The translations under genes were made by a program, and so were the position numbers. From positions 3,410,001-3,474,000 of the forward strand of contig NZ_JAGIOB010000001.1 in the NCBI RefSeq assembly GCF_017876495.1: 64,000 nucleotides of DNA, given 5' to 3'. Below, piece after piece: positions 1 through 9,860 of the stretch (positions are counted from its first letter, which is position 1; each line of letters starts with the position of its first letter). Below the pieces are notes generated by a model. The model saw only the letters and a program-made list of their open reading frames with translations. It searched no databases and was not told where the DNA came from. This DNA is from Microlunatus capsulatus. Lineage in GTDB: Bacteria > Actinomycetota > Actinomycetes > Propionibacteriales > Propionibacteriaceae.

Positions 1-1
1 G

Positions 2-799
2 CTGGTCTGGGGGCGCGGGGCCTGCGACATGAAGGGCGGCGTCGCCGCGCAGCTCGCCGCCGCCGCCGTCCTCACCGCCCCCGGCCGCGACGTCACCTGG
101 ATCTTCTACGACAACGAGGAGGTCGAGGAGAGCAAGAACGGGCTGAACCGCCTGGCTGCGGAGCACCCCGAGCACCTCGACGGCGTCTTCGCGGTGCTGG
201 GCGAGCCGTCCAACGCCCGGATCGAGGGCGGCTGCCAGGGGACGATGCGGGTCGTCGTCGAGCTGACCGGCGTGGCCGCGCACTCCGCGCGCTCGTGGAA
301 GGGCCACAACGCCGTCCACGACGCCGGGCCCGTGCTGCAGGCCCTCGCCGCGCACCAGGCGCAGGAGGTCGTCGTCGACGGCCTCACCTACCGCGAGGGC
401 CTGAACGCCGTGGGCATCCGCGGCGGGATCGCCGGCAACGTCATCCCCGACCGCTGCGAGGTCGAGGTGAACTACCGCTTCGCTCCCGACAAGTCCCCGG
501 AGCAGGCGGAGGCCTACGTCCGGCAGGTGCTCGACGGCTTCCCCGTCCGGGTCACCGACGTGGCCCCGGGCGCCCGGCCCGGCCTCGACCAGCCGGCCGC
601 CGCGGAGTTCCTGGCCGCCGTGGGCGGCAAGCCCAGCGCCAAGTTCGGCTGGACCGACGTCGCCCGCTTCAGCGCCCGCGGGGTGCCGGCGGTCAACTTC
701 GGCCCGGGCGACCCCAGCAAGGCCCACGCCGACGACGAGTTCTGCCCCGGCGACGAGGTCGTCACCTGCCGCGACGCCCTGGTCCGCTGGCTCTCCTGA
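2..799 (+). CDS. dapE: Succinyl-diaminopimelate desuccinylase, 5'-truncated by the window edge
   Basis: M20-family zinc amidohydrolase of the lysine/meso-diaminopimelate pathway; it hydrolyses N-succinyl-L,L-DAP to L,L-DAP and succinate in the cytoplasm. The frame is open from base 2, so the first ATG (position 29) is internal; 265 residues remain of about 360. Visible motifs are GRGACDMKGG (metal-bridging Asp), DNEEVEES (catalytic base and metal Glu), the dimerisation-lid segment around AHSARSW, and the C-terminal metal His in KAHADDEF. Followed by a LOG-family gene with its own promoter. The family call is firm; separation from other M20 deacylases relies on the overall DapE-like sequence. 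Confidence 0.9.
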   Translation: MVWGRGACDMKGGVAAQLAAAAVLTAPGRDVTWIFYDNEEVEESKNGLNRLAAEHPEHLDGVFAVLGEPSNARIEGGCQGTMRVVVELTGVAAHSARSWKGHNAVHDAGPVLQALAAHQAQEVVVDGLTYREGLNAVGIRGGIAGNVIPDRCEVEVNYRFAPDKSPEQAEAYVRQVLDGFPVRVTDVAPGARPGLDQPAAAEFLAAVGGKPSAKFGWTDVARFSARGVPAVNFGPGDPSKAHADDEFCPGDEVVTCRDALVRWLS

Positions 800-861
800 C
801 GACGGGCGCACGCACCGGCGGGTGCCGGCGCGCGGCCGCGGTGCGCGCCTAGGCTGGCGGC

Positions 862-1599
<738 letters not shown>

Positions 1600-1638
1600 C
1601 CGGCCGGGGCGCTCGGCCCCGTCTGGCACGATCAGCGC

Positions 1639-1995
1639 ATGGAGTGGATCATCGCCGTGGTCGCCGTCGCGGCCCTGGGGATCGCGGCGGTGGCGGCGGC
1701 AGGAGGCGTGGGCGAGATGAGCAGGGAACCGGTCGAGGACGTCTACCGCCAGCAGCTGCCGGAGGGCCCGCTGAGCGCCGACGACGTCCGCGGCGCCCGC
1801 TTCGGCACCGCGCTGCGCGGCTACGCGATGGGTCAGGTGGACGAGCTGCTGGAGCGGCTCGCCGCCGAGATCGCCGAGCGCGACGCCCGGATCGCCGCGC
1901 TGACCGGTGAGCCGCCCGAGGAGACCTGGGCCGTCGTCCCGGCCGAGCCCGAGCACCGCGAGGACCACGGACCGCGCGCCGACGGCCCGGCGTGA
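1639..1995 (+). CDS. Small membrane-anchored DivIVA-domain protein
   Basis: 118 residues. An N-terminal hydrophobic segment (about residues 3-25, Ala/Val/Gly-rich) is followed by a DivIVA-type domain at about 40-85, with the characteristic GYAMGQVDELLERLAAEIAE coiled-coil start. DivIVA domains bind membranes and scaffold polar growth or division; this short form is a conserved neighbour of tag and DUF3117 in actinobacteria. CACGAT at 1627-1632 lies 6 nt before the ATG (leaderless). The stop overlaps the next start as GTGA, so it heads a three-gene operon. Confidence 0.75.
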   Translation: MEWIIAVVAVAALGIAAVAAAGGVGEMSREPVEDVYRQQLPEGPLSADDVRGARFGTALRGYAMGQVDELLERLAAEIAERDARIAALTGEPPEETWAVVPAEPEHREDHGPRADGPA

Positions 1996-2474
1996 GCACC
2001 CGGCTGGAGGTCGCCACGACCGTCGACGCGAGCCTGGACCGCGTCTGGGACGAGCTCGTCGACTGGCACGGCCAGGCGCGCTGGATCCCGCTGACCACGC
2101 TCCGGGTGCGCAGCCCGCACGACACGGGCCTCGGCGTCCGGATCGCCGCCCTCTCGGGCTTCTGGCTGGGCCGGCTCCCGCTGGGGCTGCTCGACAACTT
2201 CGTCGTCACCGGCTGGACCCCGCCCGCCGACGGCCACGCCGAGCTCGAGGTGCTGCACCTCGGCCCCTACTTCACCGGCGAGGGCGTCTTCCACCTGCAC
2301 GGGGACGCGACCCGGACCGAGGTCTCGGCCGTCGAGCTGTTCACCGTCCCCGGCGGGCCGCTGCCGAACCGGCTGGCCCGGCTGGTCCTGCCGCTGATGC
2401 GGGTCGGGTTCCGGCAGAGCCTGCGCCAGCTCGCCGCGGTCGCCGAGGCCCCCAGGGCGGAGCCCGCCGGGTGA
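1992..2474 (+). CDS. SRPBCC family protein (polyketide cyclase-like)
   Basis: 160 residues with a START/SRPBCC helix-grip fold: an N-terminal strand TRLEVATTVDASLDRVW, then alternating strands, and a long C-terminal helix (LMRVGFRQSLRQLAAVAEA). Such proteins bind small hydrophobic ligands; no ligand can be assigned. The GTG start overlaps the previous stop by 4 bp, and the stop overlaps tag by 4 bp, so translation is probably coupled. Confidence 0.75.
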   Translation: MSTRLEVATTVDASLDRVWDELVDWHGQARWIPLTTLRVRSPHDTGLGVRIAALSGFWLGRLPLGLLDNFVVTGWTPPADGHAELEVLHLGPYFTGEGVFHLHGDATRTEVSAVELFTVPGGPLPNRLARLVLPLMRVGFRQSLRQLAAVAEAPRAEPAG

Positions 2475-3037
2475 GCGTGCTGCCGGGACCCGACGGCCGG
2501 CCGCGCTGCCCCTGGGCCCTCGGCACCCCCGACTACCTCGCCTACCACGACGACGAGTGGGGCCGCCCGGTCACGAGCGTCAGCGGCCTCTACGAGCGGC
2601 TGACCCTGGAGGCATTCCAGTCGGGCTTGGCCTGGATCACCATCCTGCGCAAGCGCGAGGGGTTCCGCCGCGCCTTCGCCGGGTTCGACCCCGCCGTCGT
2701 CGCCGGCTTCGGCGACGACGACGTCGAGCGGCTGATGGCCGACGCCGGGATCGTCCGGAACCGGCTGAAGATCGAGGCGGCGATCGCCAACGCCCGCGTC
2801 GTCGACGGGCTGGGGCAGGAGTTCGCCGACCTGGTGCTGGGCTTCCGCCAGCCGCCCCGGCCCCGCCCCACCGCCGACCAGGTGCCCGCCACCACGCCCG
2901 CGTCGGTCGCGCTGGCCAAGGCGCTCAAGGCCCGGGGCGTCCGCTTCGTCGGACCGACGACGGCCTACGCGCTGATGCAGGCGGTCGGACTGGTCGACGA
3001 CCACCTCGAAGGGTGCTGCGTCGTCCTCGACGGCTGA
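2471..3037 (+). CDS. tag: DNA-3-methyladenine glycosylase I
   Basis: 188 residues. Base-excision repair enzyme that removes 3-methyladenine from alkylated DNA. The family signature runs from CPWALGTPDYLAYHDDEWG (aromatic and acidic base-pocket residues) through LTLEAFQSGLAWITILRKR to the C-terminal FVGPTTAYALMQAVG and DDHLEGC block; the Cys and His residues there match the family zinc site. The GTG start is fixed by the 4-bp overlap with the SRPBCC gene; the open frame extends further upstream but only as the shadow of other genes. Confidence 0.92.
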   Translation: MSVLPGPDGRPRCPWALGTPDYLAYHDDEWGRPVTSVSGLYERLTLEAFQSGLAWITILRKREGFRRAFAGFDPAVVAGFGDDDVERLMADAGIVRNRLKIEAAIANARVVDGLGQEFADLVLGFRQPPRPRPTADQVPATTPASVALAKALKARGVRFVGPTTAYALMQAVGLVDDHLEGCCVVLDG

Positions 3038-3040
3038 GCC

Positions 3041-3835
3041 TCAGCTGCCCGTGAAGGTCGGGGTCTGCTTGGCCAGGAAGGCGTCGACGGCGGCCCGGTG
3101 GTCCTGCGAGGCGCCGGTCCGGCGCATCCCCTCGGCCTCCACCTCCAGCGCCGCCGCCAGCGGCCGGCCCGCGGCCTCCGCGACGGCCCGCCGCATGGCC
3201 GCGAACGCCAGGGTCGGCCCCGACGCCAGCCGGGCCGCCAGCGCGGCCACGTGCGCGGCGAACGCGTCGTCCGGCACCACCTCGGTGGCCAGCCCCAGCG
3301 CCAGCGCCTCCTCGGCGTCGACCCGGCGGCCGGTGTACATCAGCTCCAGCGCCCGGGTCGGCCCCACCAGGCGGGGGAGCGTCCAGGACGCCCCCGTGTC
3401 GCAGCTCAGCCCGATGCCCGCGAACGCCAGCGAGAAGCTGGCCGACGCCGCCAGCACCCGGACGTCGGCCAGGAAGGCGAGCGAGGCGCCCGCCCCCGCG
3501 GCCACGCCGTTGACCGCGGCCACCACCGGCTTGTCCAGCCCGTGCAGGGCCAGCGCGATCGGGTTGTAGTGCTCGGGCACGGTCCGCCAGACGTCCTCGG
3601 GGGAGCCCGTGGCCAGCCCGGCGACGTGCTCGCGCAGGTCCTGCCCGACGCAGAAGGCGCGCCCGGTGCCGGTCAGCACGACGCACCGGACCCCCGGCTC
3701 GGCGCCCAGCTCGGCCAGCCCCGCCAGCAGCGCCGTCTTCGTCTCCAGGTCCAGCGCGTTCAGCGCCGCCGGCCGGTCGAAGGTGAGGGTGCCGACGCCG
3801 TCGGACACCCCGAGCCGCAGGCCGGAGGTCGTCAT
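3041..3835 (-). CDS. Enoyl-CoA hydratase/isomerase (crotonase family)
   Basis: 264 residues. Crotonase fold with the oxyanion-hole strands GRAFCVGQDLREH and AAVNGVAAGAGASLAFLADV and the central segment DTGASWTLPRLVGPTRALEL, which resembles PaaG-type isomerases more than a housekeeping hydratase. The substrate is an acyl-CoA in fatty-acid or aromatic degradation and cannot be specified. TACAGT lies 6 nt before the ATG (3842-3847 on the opposite strand), so the mRNA is probably leaderless. It converges with tag, leaving only 3 bp between stops. Confidence 0.85.
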   Translation of the reverse strand: MTTSGLRLGVSDGVGTLTFDRPAALNALDLETKTALLAGLAELGAEPGVRCVVLTGTGRAFCVGQDLREHVAGLATGSPEDVWRTVPEHYNPIALALHGLDKPVVAAVNGVAAGAGASLAFLADVRVLAASASFSLAFAGIGLSCDTGASWTLPRLVGPTRALELMYTGRRVDAEEALALGLATEVVPDDAFAAHVAALAARLASGPTLAFAAMRRAVAEAAGRPLAAALEVEAEGMRRTGASQDHRAAVDAFLAKQTPTFTGS

Positions 3836-3962
3836 GGCCGCACTGTAACGGTCCAGTTCGCACCCCTCCGGCGGGCAGCGCGTGCAGCCCCGACGCGGCG
3901 GGAACGGCGGCGATGCGGAATAATCATCCCAAACGCCGGATCACGACAGACAAGGATGCGCG

Positions 3963-4130
3963 ATGGCTGCAATGAAGCCGCGGACTGGTGACGGCCCCAT
4001 GGAGGTCACCAAAGAAGGACGGGGGATCGTCATGCGTGTGCCGCTGGAAGGTGGCGGCCGGCTCGTCGTGGAGCTCAACGCGGGCGAGGCGCAGGAGCTC
4101 GCCGGAGCGCTCAAGGAAGTGGTCGGATAG
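3963..4130 (+). CDS. DUF3117 domain-containing small protein
   Basis: 55 residues, very short. Begins MAAMKPRTGDGPMEVTKEGR and ends in the LVVELNAGEAQELAGALKEV block typical of DUF3117, a family near-universal in actinobacteria; no biochemical function is established. The ATG has an AAGGA ribosome-binding site 6 nt upstream, and an AATAAT box lies at 3915-3920. In M. tuberculosis a homologue sits in the same place between tag and glgA. A strong terminator follows. Confidence 0.93.
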   Translation: MAAMKPRTGDGPMEVTKEGRGIVMRVPLEGGGRLVVELNAGEAQELAGALKEVVG

Positions 4131-4173
4131 GCCAACCCCGCGGGCTGACGCCCGTGACGGACAAGACCCAAAG

Positions 4174-4203
4174 ACCCCGCTGCCACGGCAGCGGGGTTTT
4201 TGT
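4174..4203 (+). terminator. Rho-independent terminator after the DUF3117 gene
   Basis: CCCCGCTGCC and GGCAGCGGGG (4175-4196) form a tight GC hairpin followed by TTTTTGTGTT. It lies 44 nt after the DUF3117 stop and is one of the few intrinsic terminators here with a real T tract. Confidence 0.9.
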
Positions 4204-4265
4204 GTTGTGGTAACTGTCTTGTCTGTCCTCGCTCCGCTCGGACGCGGACGGGGCCCTGGTCCGCT

Positions 4266-4315
4266 GCCGTCGTCGTCGTGGGTGGACGAAGAGCGTGTCC
4301 ACCCACTCCTCCTCC
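4266..4315 (+). repeat. 50-nt hairpin element, copy 1 (conserved loop, covarying stem)
   Basis: A 12-nt 5' flank GCCGTCGTCGTC, a perfect 10-bp stem GTGGGTGGAC / GTCCACCCAC (4278-4287 and 4297-4306), the 9-nt loop GAAGAGCGT, and the 3' flank TCCTCCTCC. A second copy with the same flanks and loop but a different, compensated stem is at 49273-49322 on the other strand. This copy lies between the convergent DUF3117 and glgA genes. The rest of 4204-4400 shows no gene. Confidence 0.7.
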
Positions 4316-4400
4316 GTTCAGCGGCGCCCCGTCCGGTGCGGGTCTGGTTCGTCGGCCGCGCCTGCTCCTGCCGTGCTCGTGGCGCGTCGGGCGCCTCACC

Positions 4401-5603
4401 TCAACCGTGGACGCGTAGGGCCTCGCGGTAGACGTCGACGGTCTGGCCGGCGATCTTGGCCCAGCTGAACTCGTCGATGCAGCGCTGGCGGCCGGCCTTG
4501 CCGAAGGCGGTGGCCGTGGTCGGGTCGGCGGTGAGGGCGTTGATGCGCTCGGCGAGGGAGGCCTCGAAGTCGGCGACGAAGGCGGGGTCGGCGGCCTGGG
4601 CCGGGTCGTAGGGGACCAGGTAGCCGGTCTCGCCGTCGACGACGACCTCGGGGATGCCGCCGACGGCCGAGGCGACGACGGCGGTCTCGCAGGCCATCGC
4701 CTCCAGGTTGACGATGCCCAGGGGCTCGTAGACCGAGGGGCAGGCGAAGACGGTGGCGTGGCTGAGCACCTGGCGGACCGAGGCCCGGGGGAGCATCTCC
4801 TGCACCCAGATGACGTTCCCGCGCGCGCTCTGGAGGTGGGCGAAGGCCTCGTCGAACTCCCGGGCGATCTCGGGGGTGTCGGGGGCACCCGCCAGCAGCA
4901 CCAGCTGGGTGTCGGGGTCCAGCTGCTCGGCGGCGCGGACGAGGTGGACCAGCCCCTTCTGCCGGGTGATCCGGCCGACGAAGACCACCGACGGGCGGTC
5001 GAGGTCGACGCCCAGGCCGGTGACGACGTCGGTGCCCGGGTCCGGGGCGAACTCGTCGGTGTCGATCCCGTTCTTGACCACGTGCACCTTGGCCGGGTCG
5101 AGGTCGGTGTAGGACTCCAGGACCCCGGTCCGCATCCCGTTGCTGACCGCGATCACCGCGTCGGCGCCCTCGAACGCGGTGCGCTCCGCCCACGACGACA
5201 GCTGGTAGCCGCCGCCCAGCTGCTCGGCCTTCCACGGCCGGTGCGGCTCGAGGGAGTGCGCGCTGACGACGTGCGGGATGCCGTGGAACAGCCCGGCCAG
5301 GTGCCCGGCCAGGTTGGCGTACCAGGTGTGGGAGTGCACGAGGTCGACCTCGGGGACGGCCGCCGCCATGGCCAGGTCGGCGCCGAAGACCCGCAGCGCG
5401 GCGTTGGCCCCCGGCGGGTAGTTCTCGGGGTGCGCGGTGGCGCCCTCGCGGGGCTCGCCCATGCACTGCACGTCGACGTCCACCAGCGCCCGCAGCTGCG
5501 GCACCAGCTGGGCGACGTGCACGCCGGCCCCGCCGTAGATCGTCGGCGGGTACTCCCGGGTCAGCAGGGAGATGGACAACCGGTCGGCGCTGGCGGGAGT
5601 CAT
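4401..5603 (-). CDS. glgA: GlgA-type glycogen / alpha-maltose-1-phosphate synthase
   Basis: 400 residues from the ATG at 5603; an upstream ATG at 5612 is possible. GT5-like GT-B glycosyltransferase of the actinobacterial form. The N-terminus [20 protein letters not shown] carries the sugar-nucleotide loop; the C-terminal half has [10 protein letters not shown] and the donor-site [15 protein letters not shown] (Glu-x7-Glu type). Mycobacterial homologues (GlgM) use ADP-glucose and glucose-1-phosphate to make maltose-1-phosphate for alpha-glucan synthesis, so that activity is as likely as classical glycogen synthase. Divergent from glgC, which supplies ADP-glucose. GACGAT 7 nt before the chosen ATG suggests a leaderless start. 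Confidence 0.9.
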   Translation of the reverse strand: MTPASADRLSISLLTREYPPTIYGGAGVHVAQLVPQLRALVDVDVQCMGEPREGATAHPENYPPGANAALRVFGADLAMAAAVPEVDLVHSHTWYANLAGHLAGLFHGIPHVVSAHSLEPHRPWKAEQLGGGYQLSSWAERTAFEGADAVIAVSNGMRTGVLESYTDLDPAKVHVVKNGIDTDEFAPDPGTDVVTGLGVDLDRPSVVFVGRITRQKGLVHLVRAAEQLDPDTQLVLLAGAPDTPEIAREFDEAFAHLQSARGNVIWVQEMLPRASVRQVLSHATVFACPSVYEPLGIVNLEAMACETAVVASAVGGIPEVVVDGETGYLVPYDPAQAADPAFVADFEASLAERINALTADPTTATAFGKAGRQRCIDEFSWAKIAGQTVDVYREALRVHG

Positions 5604-5713
5604 GGAGCGCATCGTCGCACAGCCCCCCGGCGCGACGTCAGGTGCGCGGGCGCCGGGCCGCCCGGTCGGGGGCCCCTTGTCGCTGTTCGCGGCGACACCC
5701 TAGGGTTCGGCCC

Positions 5714-6940
5714 ATGGCAGCGCGTGCGAAGGTGCTCTCGATCGTCCTGGCCGGTGGAGAAGGGAAGCGGCTGATGCCGCTGACGATGGACCGGGCCAAG
5801 CCCGCGGTCCCGTTCGGCGGCACCTACCGCCTGATCGACTACGTCCTGTCCAACCTCGTCAACGCGGGGATGCGCCAGATCGCCGTCCTCACCCAGTACA
5901 AGTCGCACTCCCTCGACCGCCACATCTCCCTCACCTGGCGGATGTCGACCCTGCTGGGCAACTACGTCACCCCCGTCCCCGCCCAGCAGCGGCTGGGCCC
6001 GCGCTGGTACCAGGGCAGCGCCGACGCGATCTTCCAGTCGATGAACCTCATCAACGACGAGCGCCCCGACTACGTCGTCGTCTTCGGCGCCGACAACATC
6101 TACCGGATGGACGTCGAGCAGATGCTCGACGCGCACATCGCCGGCGGCCTCGGCTGCACCGTGGCGGCCATCCGCGTCCCGCGCAGCCAGGCCAGCGACT
6201 TCGGCGTCATCGACGCGGGCGCCGACGCCAAGATCGACCAGTTCCTCGAGAAGCCGGCCGACCCGCCCGGCCTGCCCGACGACCCGGAGTCGTCGTTCGC
6301 CTCGATGGGCAACTACATCTTCTCGACCCAGGCCCTCATCGACGCCCTGACCACCGACGCCGCGTCGGAGACCTCGCGCCACGACATGGGCGGCGACATC
6401 ATCCCCGCCTTCGTGGCCGGCGGCGACGCCCAGGTCTACGACTTCTCGAGCAACGAGGTGGCCGGCTCGACCGACCGCGACCGCGCCTACTGGCGCGACG
6501 TCGGGACGATCGACGCCTACCACGAGGCCCACATGGACCTCGTCTCGGTCGACCCGGTCTTCAACCTCTACAACATGGACTGGCCGATCTCGACCTACCC
6601 GGTGCAGATGCCCGGCGCGAAGTTCACGCTGCGCGGCCTGGCGCTGGACTCCGTCGTCAGCCCCGGCTGCATCATCTCGGGCGGGTCGATCGAGAGCTCG
6701 GTGCTCTCGCCCAACGTCCGGGTGCTCGAGAGCTCGAAGGTCGACCGCTCGGTGCTGCTGAGCAGCGTCCGGATCGGCAAGAAGGCGGTCGTCCGCAACG
6801 CCATCCTCGACAAGAACGTCGTCGTCGCCGACGGCGCCAAGATCGGCGTCGACCGCCAGGCCGACCTCGACCGCGGCTTCACCATCTCCGACGGCGGGAT
6901 CACCGTCGTCGGCAAGGGCGTCAAGGTCGAGAAGAGCTGA
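5714..6940 (+). CDS. glgC: Glucose-1-phosphate adenylyltransferase
   Basis: 408 residues, normal length. Makes ADP-glucose from ATP and glucose-1-phosphate, the committed step of glycogen synthesis. The N-terminal nucleotidyltransferase domain opens with [29 protein letters not shown] contains the metal-binding Asp and FLEKP the sugar-phosphate site. The C-terminal quarter is a left-handed beta-helix (hexapeptide-like repeats [20 protein letters not shown]). TAGGGT at 5701-5706 lies 7 nt before the ATG, giving a leaderless start; an in-frame start at 5642 lies upstream of that promoter. Confidence 0.95.
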   Translation: MAARAKVLSIVLAGGEGKRLMPLTMDRAKPAVPFGGTYRLIDYVLSNLVNAGMRQIAVLTQYKSHSLDRHISLTWRMSTLLGNYVTPVPAQQRLGPRWYQGSADAIFQSMNLINDERPDYVVVFGADNIYRMDVEQMLDAHIAGGLGCTVAAIRVPRSQASDFGVIDAGADAKIDQFLEKPADPPGLPDDPESSFASMGNYIFSTQALIDALTTDAASETSRHDMGGDIIPAFVAGGDAQVYDFSSNEVAGSTDRDRAYWRDVGTIDAYHEAHMDLVSVDPVFNLYNMDWPISTYPVQMPGAKFTLRGLALDSVVSPGCIISGGSIESSVLSPNVRVLESSKVDRSVLLSSVRIGKKAVVRNAILDKNVVVADGAKIGVDRQADLDRGFTISDGGITVVGKGVKVEKS

Positions 6941-7000
6941 CGCCGGCCCGCCCGCTGGTGGGCTGAGCTGGAACCCGCTGCGCGAGCTCGACCCCCGCTG

Positions 7001-7035
7001 CCTGAGCCTGTCGAAGGCCCTTCGACAGGCTCAGG
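7001..7035. repeat. Perfect inverted repeat, full copy of the CCTGAGCCTGTCGAAGG family
   Basis: Arms CCTGAGCCTGTCGAAGG (7001-7017) and its exact reverse complement (7019-7035) are separated by one base. It lies between the convergent glgC and O-methyltransferase genes and can act as a bidirectional terminator-like hairpin. Partial relatives occur at 31702, 39986, 47434 and 60191. Confidence 0.85.
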
Positions 7036-7090
7036 GCGCGGGGACGGCTCAGGGCGCGGTGGGAGCGGGTGACAGCTCCGAGCGCGTCGG

Positions 7091-7750
7091 TCAGCGCTTG
7101 GCGGCGACCAGCAGCCCGTCGCCGACGGGCAGCAGGGTGGTGACGAGGTCCTCGTGGTCGCGGATCAGCTCCAGCGCCGCGCGGACCGACTCGGTCTCCT
7201 CGTCGTTCTGGGCCGGGTCGGCGGTCCGGTCGCCCAGCAGGGCGCCGTCGAGGGCGATGAGCCCGCCGTGGCGCAGCAGCCGGATGCCCTGTTCGACGTA
7301 CTCGGGGTACTCCATCGGGTCGCCGTCGACGAAGACCAGGTCGTAGGCGCCGTCGCTGAGCCGCGGCAGCACGTTCAGTGCGTCACCGCTGATCAGCCGG
7401 AAGCGCTGGGTGGGGATGCCGACCGAGAGGAAGGCCTTGCGCGCGGCCTGCTGGTGCGCGGGCTCGGTGTCGACGCTGGTGAGGATGCCGTCGGGCTGCA
7501 TGCCCGCGAACAGGGCCAGGCCCGAGACGCCGGCGCCCGTGCCGATCTCCACCACGGCGCGGGCCTGCACGGCGCGCGCGAGGAAGGTCAGCGTGGCGGC
7601 CGAGCCGCGGCCGACCGACGTGATGCCCAGCGGCACGGCGCTCTCGCGGGCGGCCGCCGCGGCCTCGGGCTCGGCCACGAAGTCCTCGGCGTAGGCCCAG
7701 GTCGCCGGCTTCGGGGCAGTCTTGGGGGAGGTCTTGCCTGACGCGGTCAC
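7091..7750 (-). CDS. SAM-dependent O-methyltransferase
   Basis: 219 residues. Class I methyltransferase of the catechol/caffeoyl-CoA O-methyltransferase type: SAM motif I is VEIGTGAGVSGLALF, followed by TSVDTEP, and the metal/acceptor region is YDLVFVDGDPMEYPEY. Homologous to the Rv1220c position next to sigE in mycobacteria. The start GTG at 7750 lies 7 nt after TAGGGT (7758-7763 on the opposite strand); the GTG at 7759 overlaps that -10 box and is less likely. The substrate is unknown. Confidence 0.85.
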   Translation of the reverse strand: MTASGKTSPKTAPKPATWAYAEDFVAEPEAAAAARESAVPLGITSVGRGSAATLTFLARAVQARAVVEIGTGAGVSGLALFAGMQPDGILTSVDTEPAHQQAARKAFLSVGIPTQRFRLISGDALNVLPRLSDGAYDLVFVDGDPMEYPEYVEQGIRLLRHGGLIALDGALLGDRTADPAQNDEETESVRAALELIRDHEDLVTTLLPVGDGLLVAAKR

Positions 7751-7836
7751 GGGGGTCACCCTATCGACATCGCGCCGGTGCCCGGCCCCGCCGCCGGCCG
7801 GTCCTGACGAGGCGTCGCTCACCCTACGATGGCGCC

Positions 7837-8064
7837 ATGAGCCATACCGTCGTCGCCGAGCTGGTGGCCGCCGTCATGAAGGTGGAGGTCGCCGTCGGCC
7901 AGCGGGTCACCGCTGAGGACCCGGTGGTCATCCTCGAGTCCATGAAGATGGAGATCCCGGTGCTCGCCGAGGTGGCCGGCACGGTGGCGGAGGTGGTCGT
8001 CGCGGCCGGCGACGTGGTCAACGACGGCGACCCGCTGGTCGTCATCACCCCCGACGGGCGCTGA
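7837..8064 (+). CDS. Biotin/lipoyl-binding carrier protein
   Basis: 75 residues, a single biotinyl-lipoyl domain. VILESMKMEIPVLAE contains the biotinylation motif MKM at the hairpin tip. It resembles the free-standing biotinylated protein TB7.3 of mycobacteria rather than a carboxylase subunit; no carboxylase gene is nearby. TACGAT at 7825-7830 is 6 nt before the ATG (leaderless). Partner enzyme unknown. Confidence 0.88.
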   Translation: MSHTVVAELVAAVMKVEVAVGQRVTAEDPVVILESMKMEIPVLAEVAGTVAEVVVAAGDVVNDGDPLVVITPDGR

Positions 8065-8109
8065 GCGCCCTGCCGCTCACCGGGGACCGCTGACCCTAGG
8101 ATGAGCCCC

Positions 8110-8994
8110 ATGCCCACGCCGCCGTTCGGCCGTCTGCTGACCGCGATGGTGACGCCCTTCGCCGAGGACGGGGCGCTGGACCTGGACGCGGCCGCCGCGC
8201 TCGCGGTGCACCTGGTCGACGAGCAGGGCCACGACGGGCTGGTGCTGAGCGGTACGACGGGGGAGTCCCCGACCACCACCGACGCCGAGAAGGCCGCGCT
8301 GCTGCGCGTCGTCCTCGACGCCGTCGGCGACCGGGCCGCGGTGCTCACCGGCGTCGGGACCTTCTCCACCGCGCACACCCTCGAGCTGGCCCGGCAGGCC
8401 GCCGACGGCGGGGCGCACGGGCTGCTCGTCGTCACCCCCTACTACTCCCGGCCCCCGCAGGCGGGCGTGCTCGCGCACTTCCGCGCGGTCGCCGACGCCA
8501 CCGACGTCCCGGTGATGGTCTACGACCACCCCGGCCGCGCCGCCCTGCCGCTGGCCCGCGACACCCTGCTCCGGCTGGCCGAGCACCCCCGCGTCGTCGC
8601 GGTCAAGGACGCCACCGGCGACCCCGTCGCCACCTCGGCGGTCATCGCGGCCACCGACCTCGCCTACTACTCCGGCGACGACCCGATGACCCTCCCGCTG
8701 CTCGCGGTCGGGGCCGTGGGCGTCGTCGGGACCTCGACCCACTTCAGCGGTCCGGGCACCAAGGCGATGGTCGAGGCCTACCTCGCCGGCGACGTCGCCG
8801 GGGCCCTCGCCCTGCACCGCCGGCTGCTGCCGATCTACACCGGCGTCTTCGCCACCCAGGGCGTCATCCTGGTCAAGGCGGGCCTGGCCCTGCGGGGCCG
8901 CCCGGTCGGCGGGGTGCGGGCACCCCTGGTGGACGCGACGGCTGAGGAGACCGCTGCGCTCGGCCGCGCGCTCGTGGCCGCCGGCCTCGCCTGA
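8110..8994 (+). CDS. dapA: 4-hydroxy-tetrahydrodipicolinate synthase-like class I lyase
   Basis: 294 residues from the ATG at 8110, which lies exactly 7 nt after TAGGAT (8097-8102); the ATG at 8101 overlaps that box. TIM-barrel DapA/NAL family. LSGTTGES carries the Thr pair of the proton relay, TPYYSRPPQ and [10 protein letters not shown] supply Tyr and Arg, and VAVKDATGD carries the Schiff-base Lys. All DapA catalytic residues are present, but the YDHPGR segment differs from the common YNVPxR, so another pyruvate-dependent aldolase is possible. dapE at the window edge fits lysine/DAP synthesis. Confidence 0.8.
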   Translation: MPTPPFGRLLTAMVTPFAEDGALDLDAAAALAVHLVDEQGHDGLVLSGTTGESPTTTDAEKAALLRVVLDAVGDRAAVLTGVGTFSTAHTLELARQAADGGAHGLLVVTPYYSRPPQAGVLAHFRAVADATDVPVMVYDHPGRAALPLARDTLLRLAEHPRVVAVKDATGDPVATSAVIAATDLAYYSGDDPMTLPLLAVGAVGVVGTSTHFSGPGTKAMVEAYLAGDVAGALALHRRLLPIYTGVFATQGVILVKAGLALRGRPVGGVRAPLVDATAEETAALGRALVAAGLA

Positions 8995-9170
8995 GCGGAC
9001 CGCCCGAGCCCGGCGTCGGGGAACGTCCGGCGCCCCGCCGGCGTTCAAGCCCCGGGGAGGTGGGACAGGTGCACAGGTCGTTCACAGGCTTCGGCCAGCG
9101 CTCTGCCAGGAACGCTCGCCAGACTGAGGGCCCGACAGCTGGCCCCGGCGGCCAGGAGGAGGTCCTCTCC

Positions 9171-9860
9171 ATGACGCAGTGGCCCGCGCCCGACCCGGGT
9201 CAGTGGCAGCCGCCCGTCGACGCGGCCCCCGCGGCCGACGCCGAGGAGCCCGTCTGGACGCCGCCCACCTGGGAGGAGGTCGTCCGCGACCACAGCGCCC
9301 GGGTCTACCGGCTGGCCTACCGCCTCACCGGCAACGCGCACGACGCCGAGGACCTGACCCAGGACGTCTTCGTCCGCGTCTTCCGCTCCCTGCACCGCTT
9401 CCAGCCCGGCACCTTCGAGGGCTGGCTGCACCGGATCACCACCAACCTCTTCCTCGACGGCGCGCGCCGTCGGCAGAAGATCCGCTTCGACGGCATGGCC
9501 GACGGCTCCGAGGAGCGGCTGCCCAGCAGCTGGCCCACCCCGTCGGAGCAGCTGGCCGACGCCGACCTCGACCACGACGTCGCCGCCGCGCTGGCCGCGC
9601 TGTCGCCGGAGTTCCGGGCCGCCGTCGTGCTCTGCGACATCGAGGGCCTCAGCTACGAGGAGATCAGCGAGGTCCTCGACATCAAGATCGGCACCGTCCG
9701 CAGCCGCATCCACCGCGGCCGCTCCCAGCTGCGGGCCGCCCTGGCCCACCGCCGCCCCCTCGGCGAGGGCCGCTACCGCGGCGTCGAGGTGGAGAGCGGG
9801 GAGGCCGGTCGGCTGCGCGCGGACCGCCGCGGGCGGGCCGAGCCGGAGCGGGTCGGGTGA
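9171..9860 (+). CDS. sigE: ECF RNA polymerase sigma factor SigE
   Basis: 229 residues. Region 2 (about residues 40-110) has [29 protein letters not shown] and the -10 recognition helix [17 protein letters not shown]; region 4 (about 150-205) has [29 protein letters not shown] and the helix [18 protein letters not shown] Pro/Ala-rich N-terminal extension of about 35 residues is present, as in mycobacterial SigE. An AGGAGG ribosome-binding site precedes the ATG. The stop overlaps the anti-sigma gene as GTGA. Controls envelope and oxidative stress responses in relatives. Confidence 0.92.
   Translation: MTQWPAPDPGQWQPPVDAAPAADAEEPVWTPPTWEEVVRDHSARVYRLAYRLTGNAHDAEDLTQDVFVRVFRSLHRFQPGTFEGWLHRITTNLFLDGARRRQKIRFDGMADGSEERLPSSWPTPSEQLADADLDHDVAAALAALSPEFRAAVVLCDIEGLSYEEISEVLDIKIGTVRSRIHRGRSQLRAALAHRRPLGEGRYRGVEVESGEAGRLRADRRGRAEPERVG

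Noticed and set aside
4200-4418. Small ORF in the DUF3117-glgA gap
   Set aside because: Starts within the terminator tail and overlaps the hairpin element and the end of glgA; no recognisable protein.
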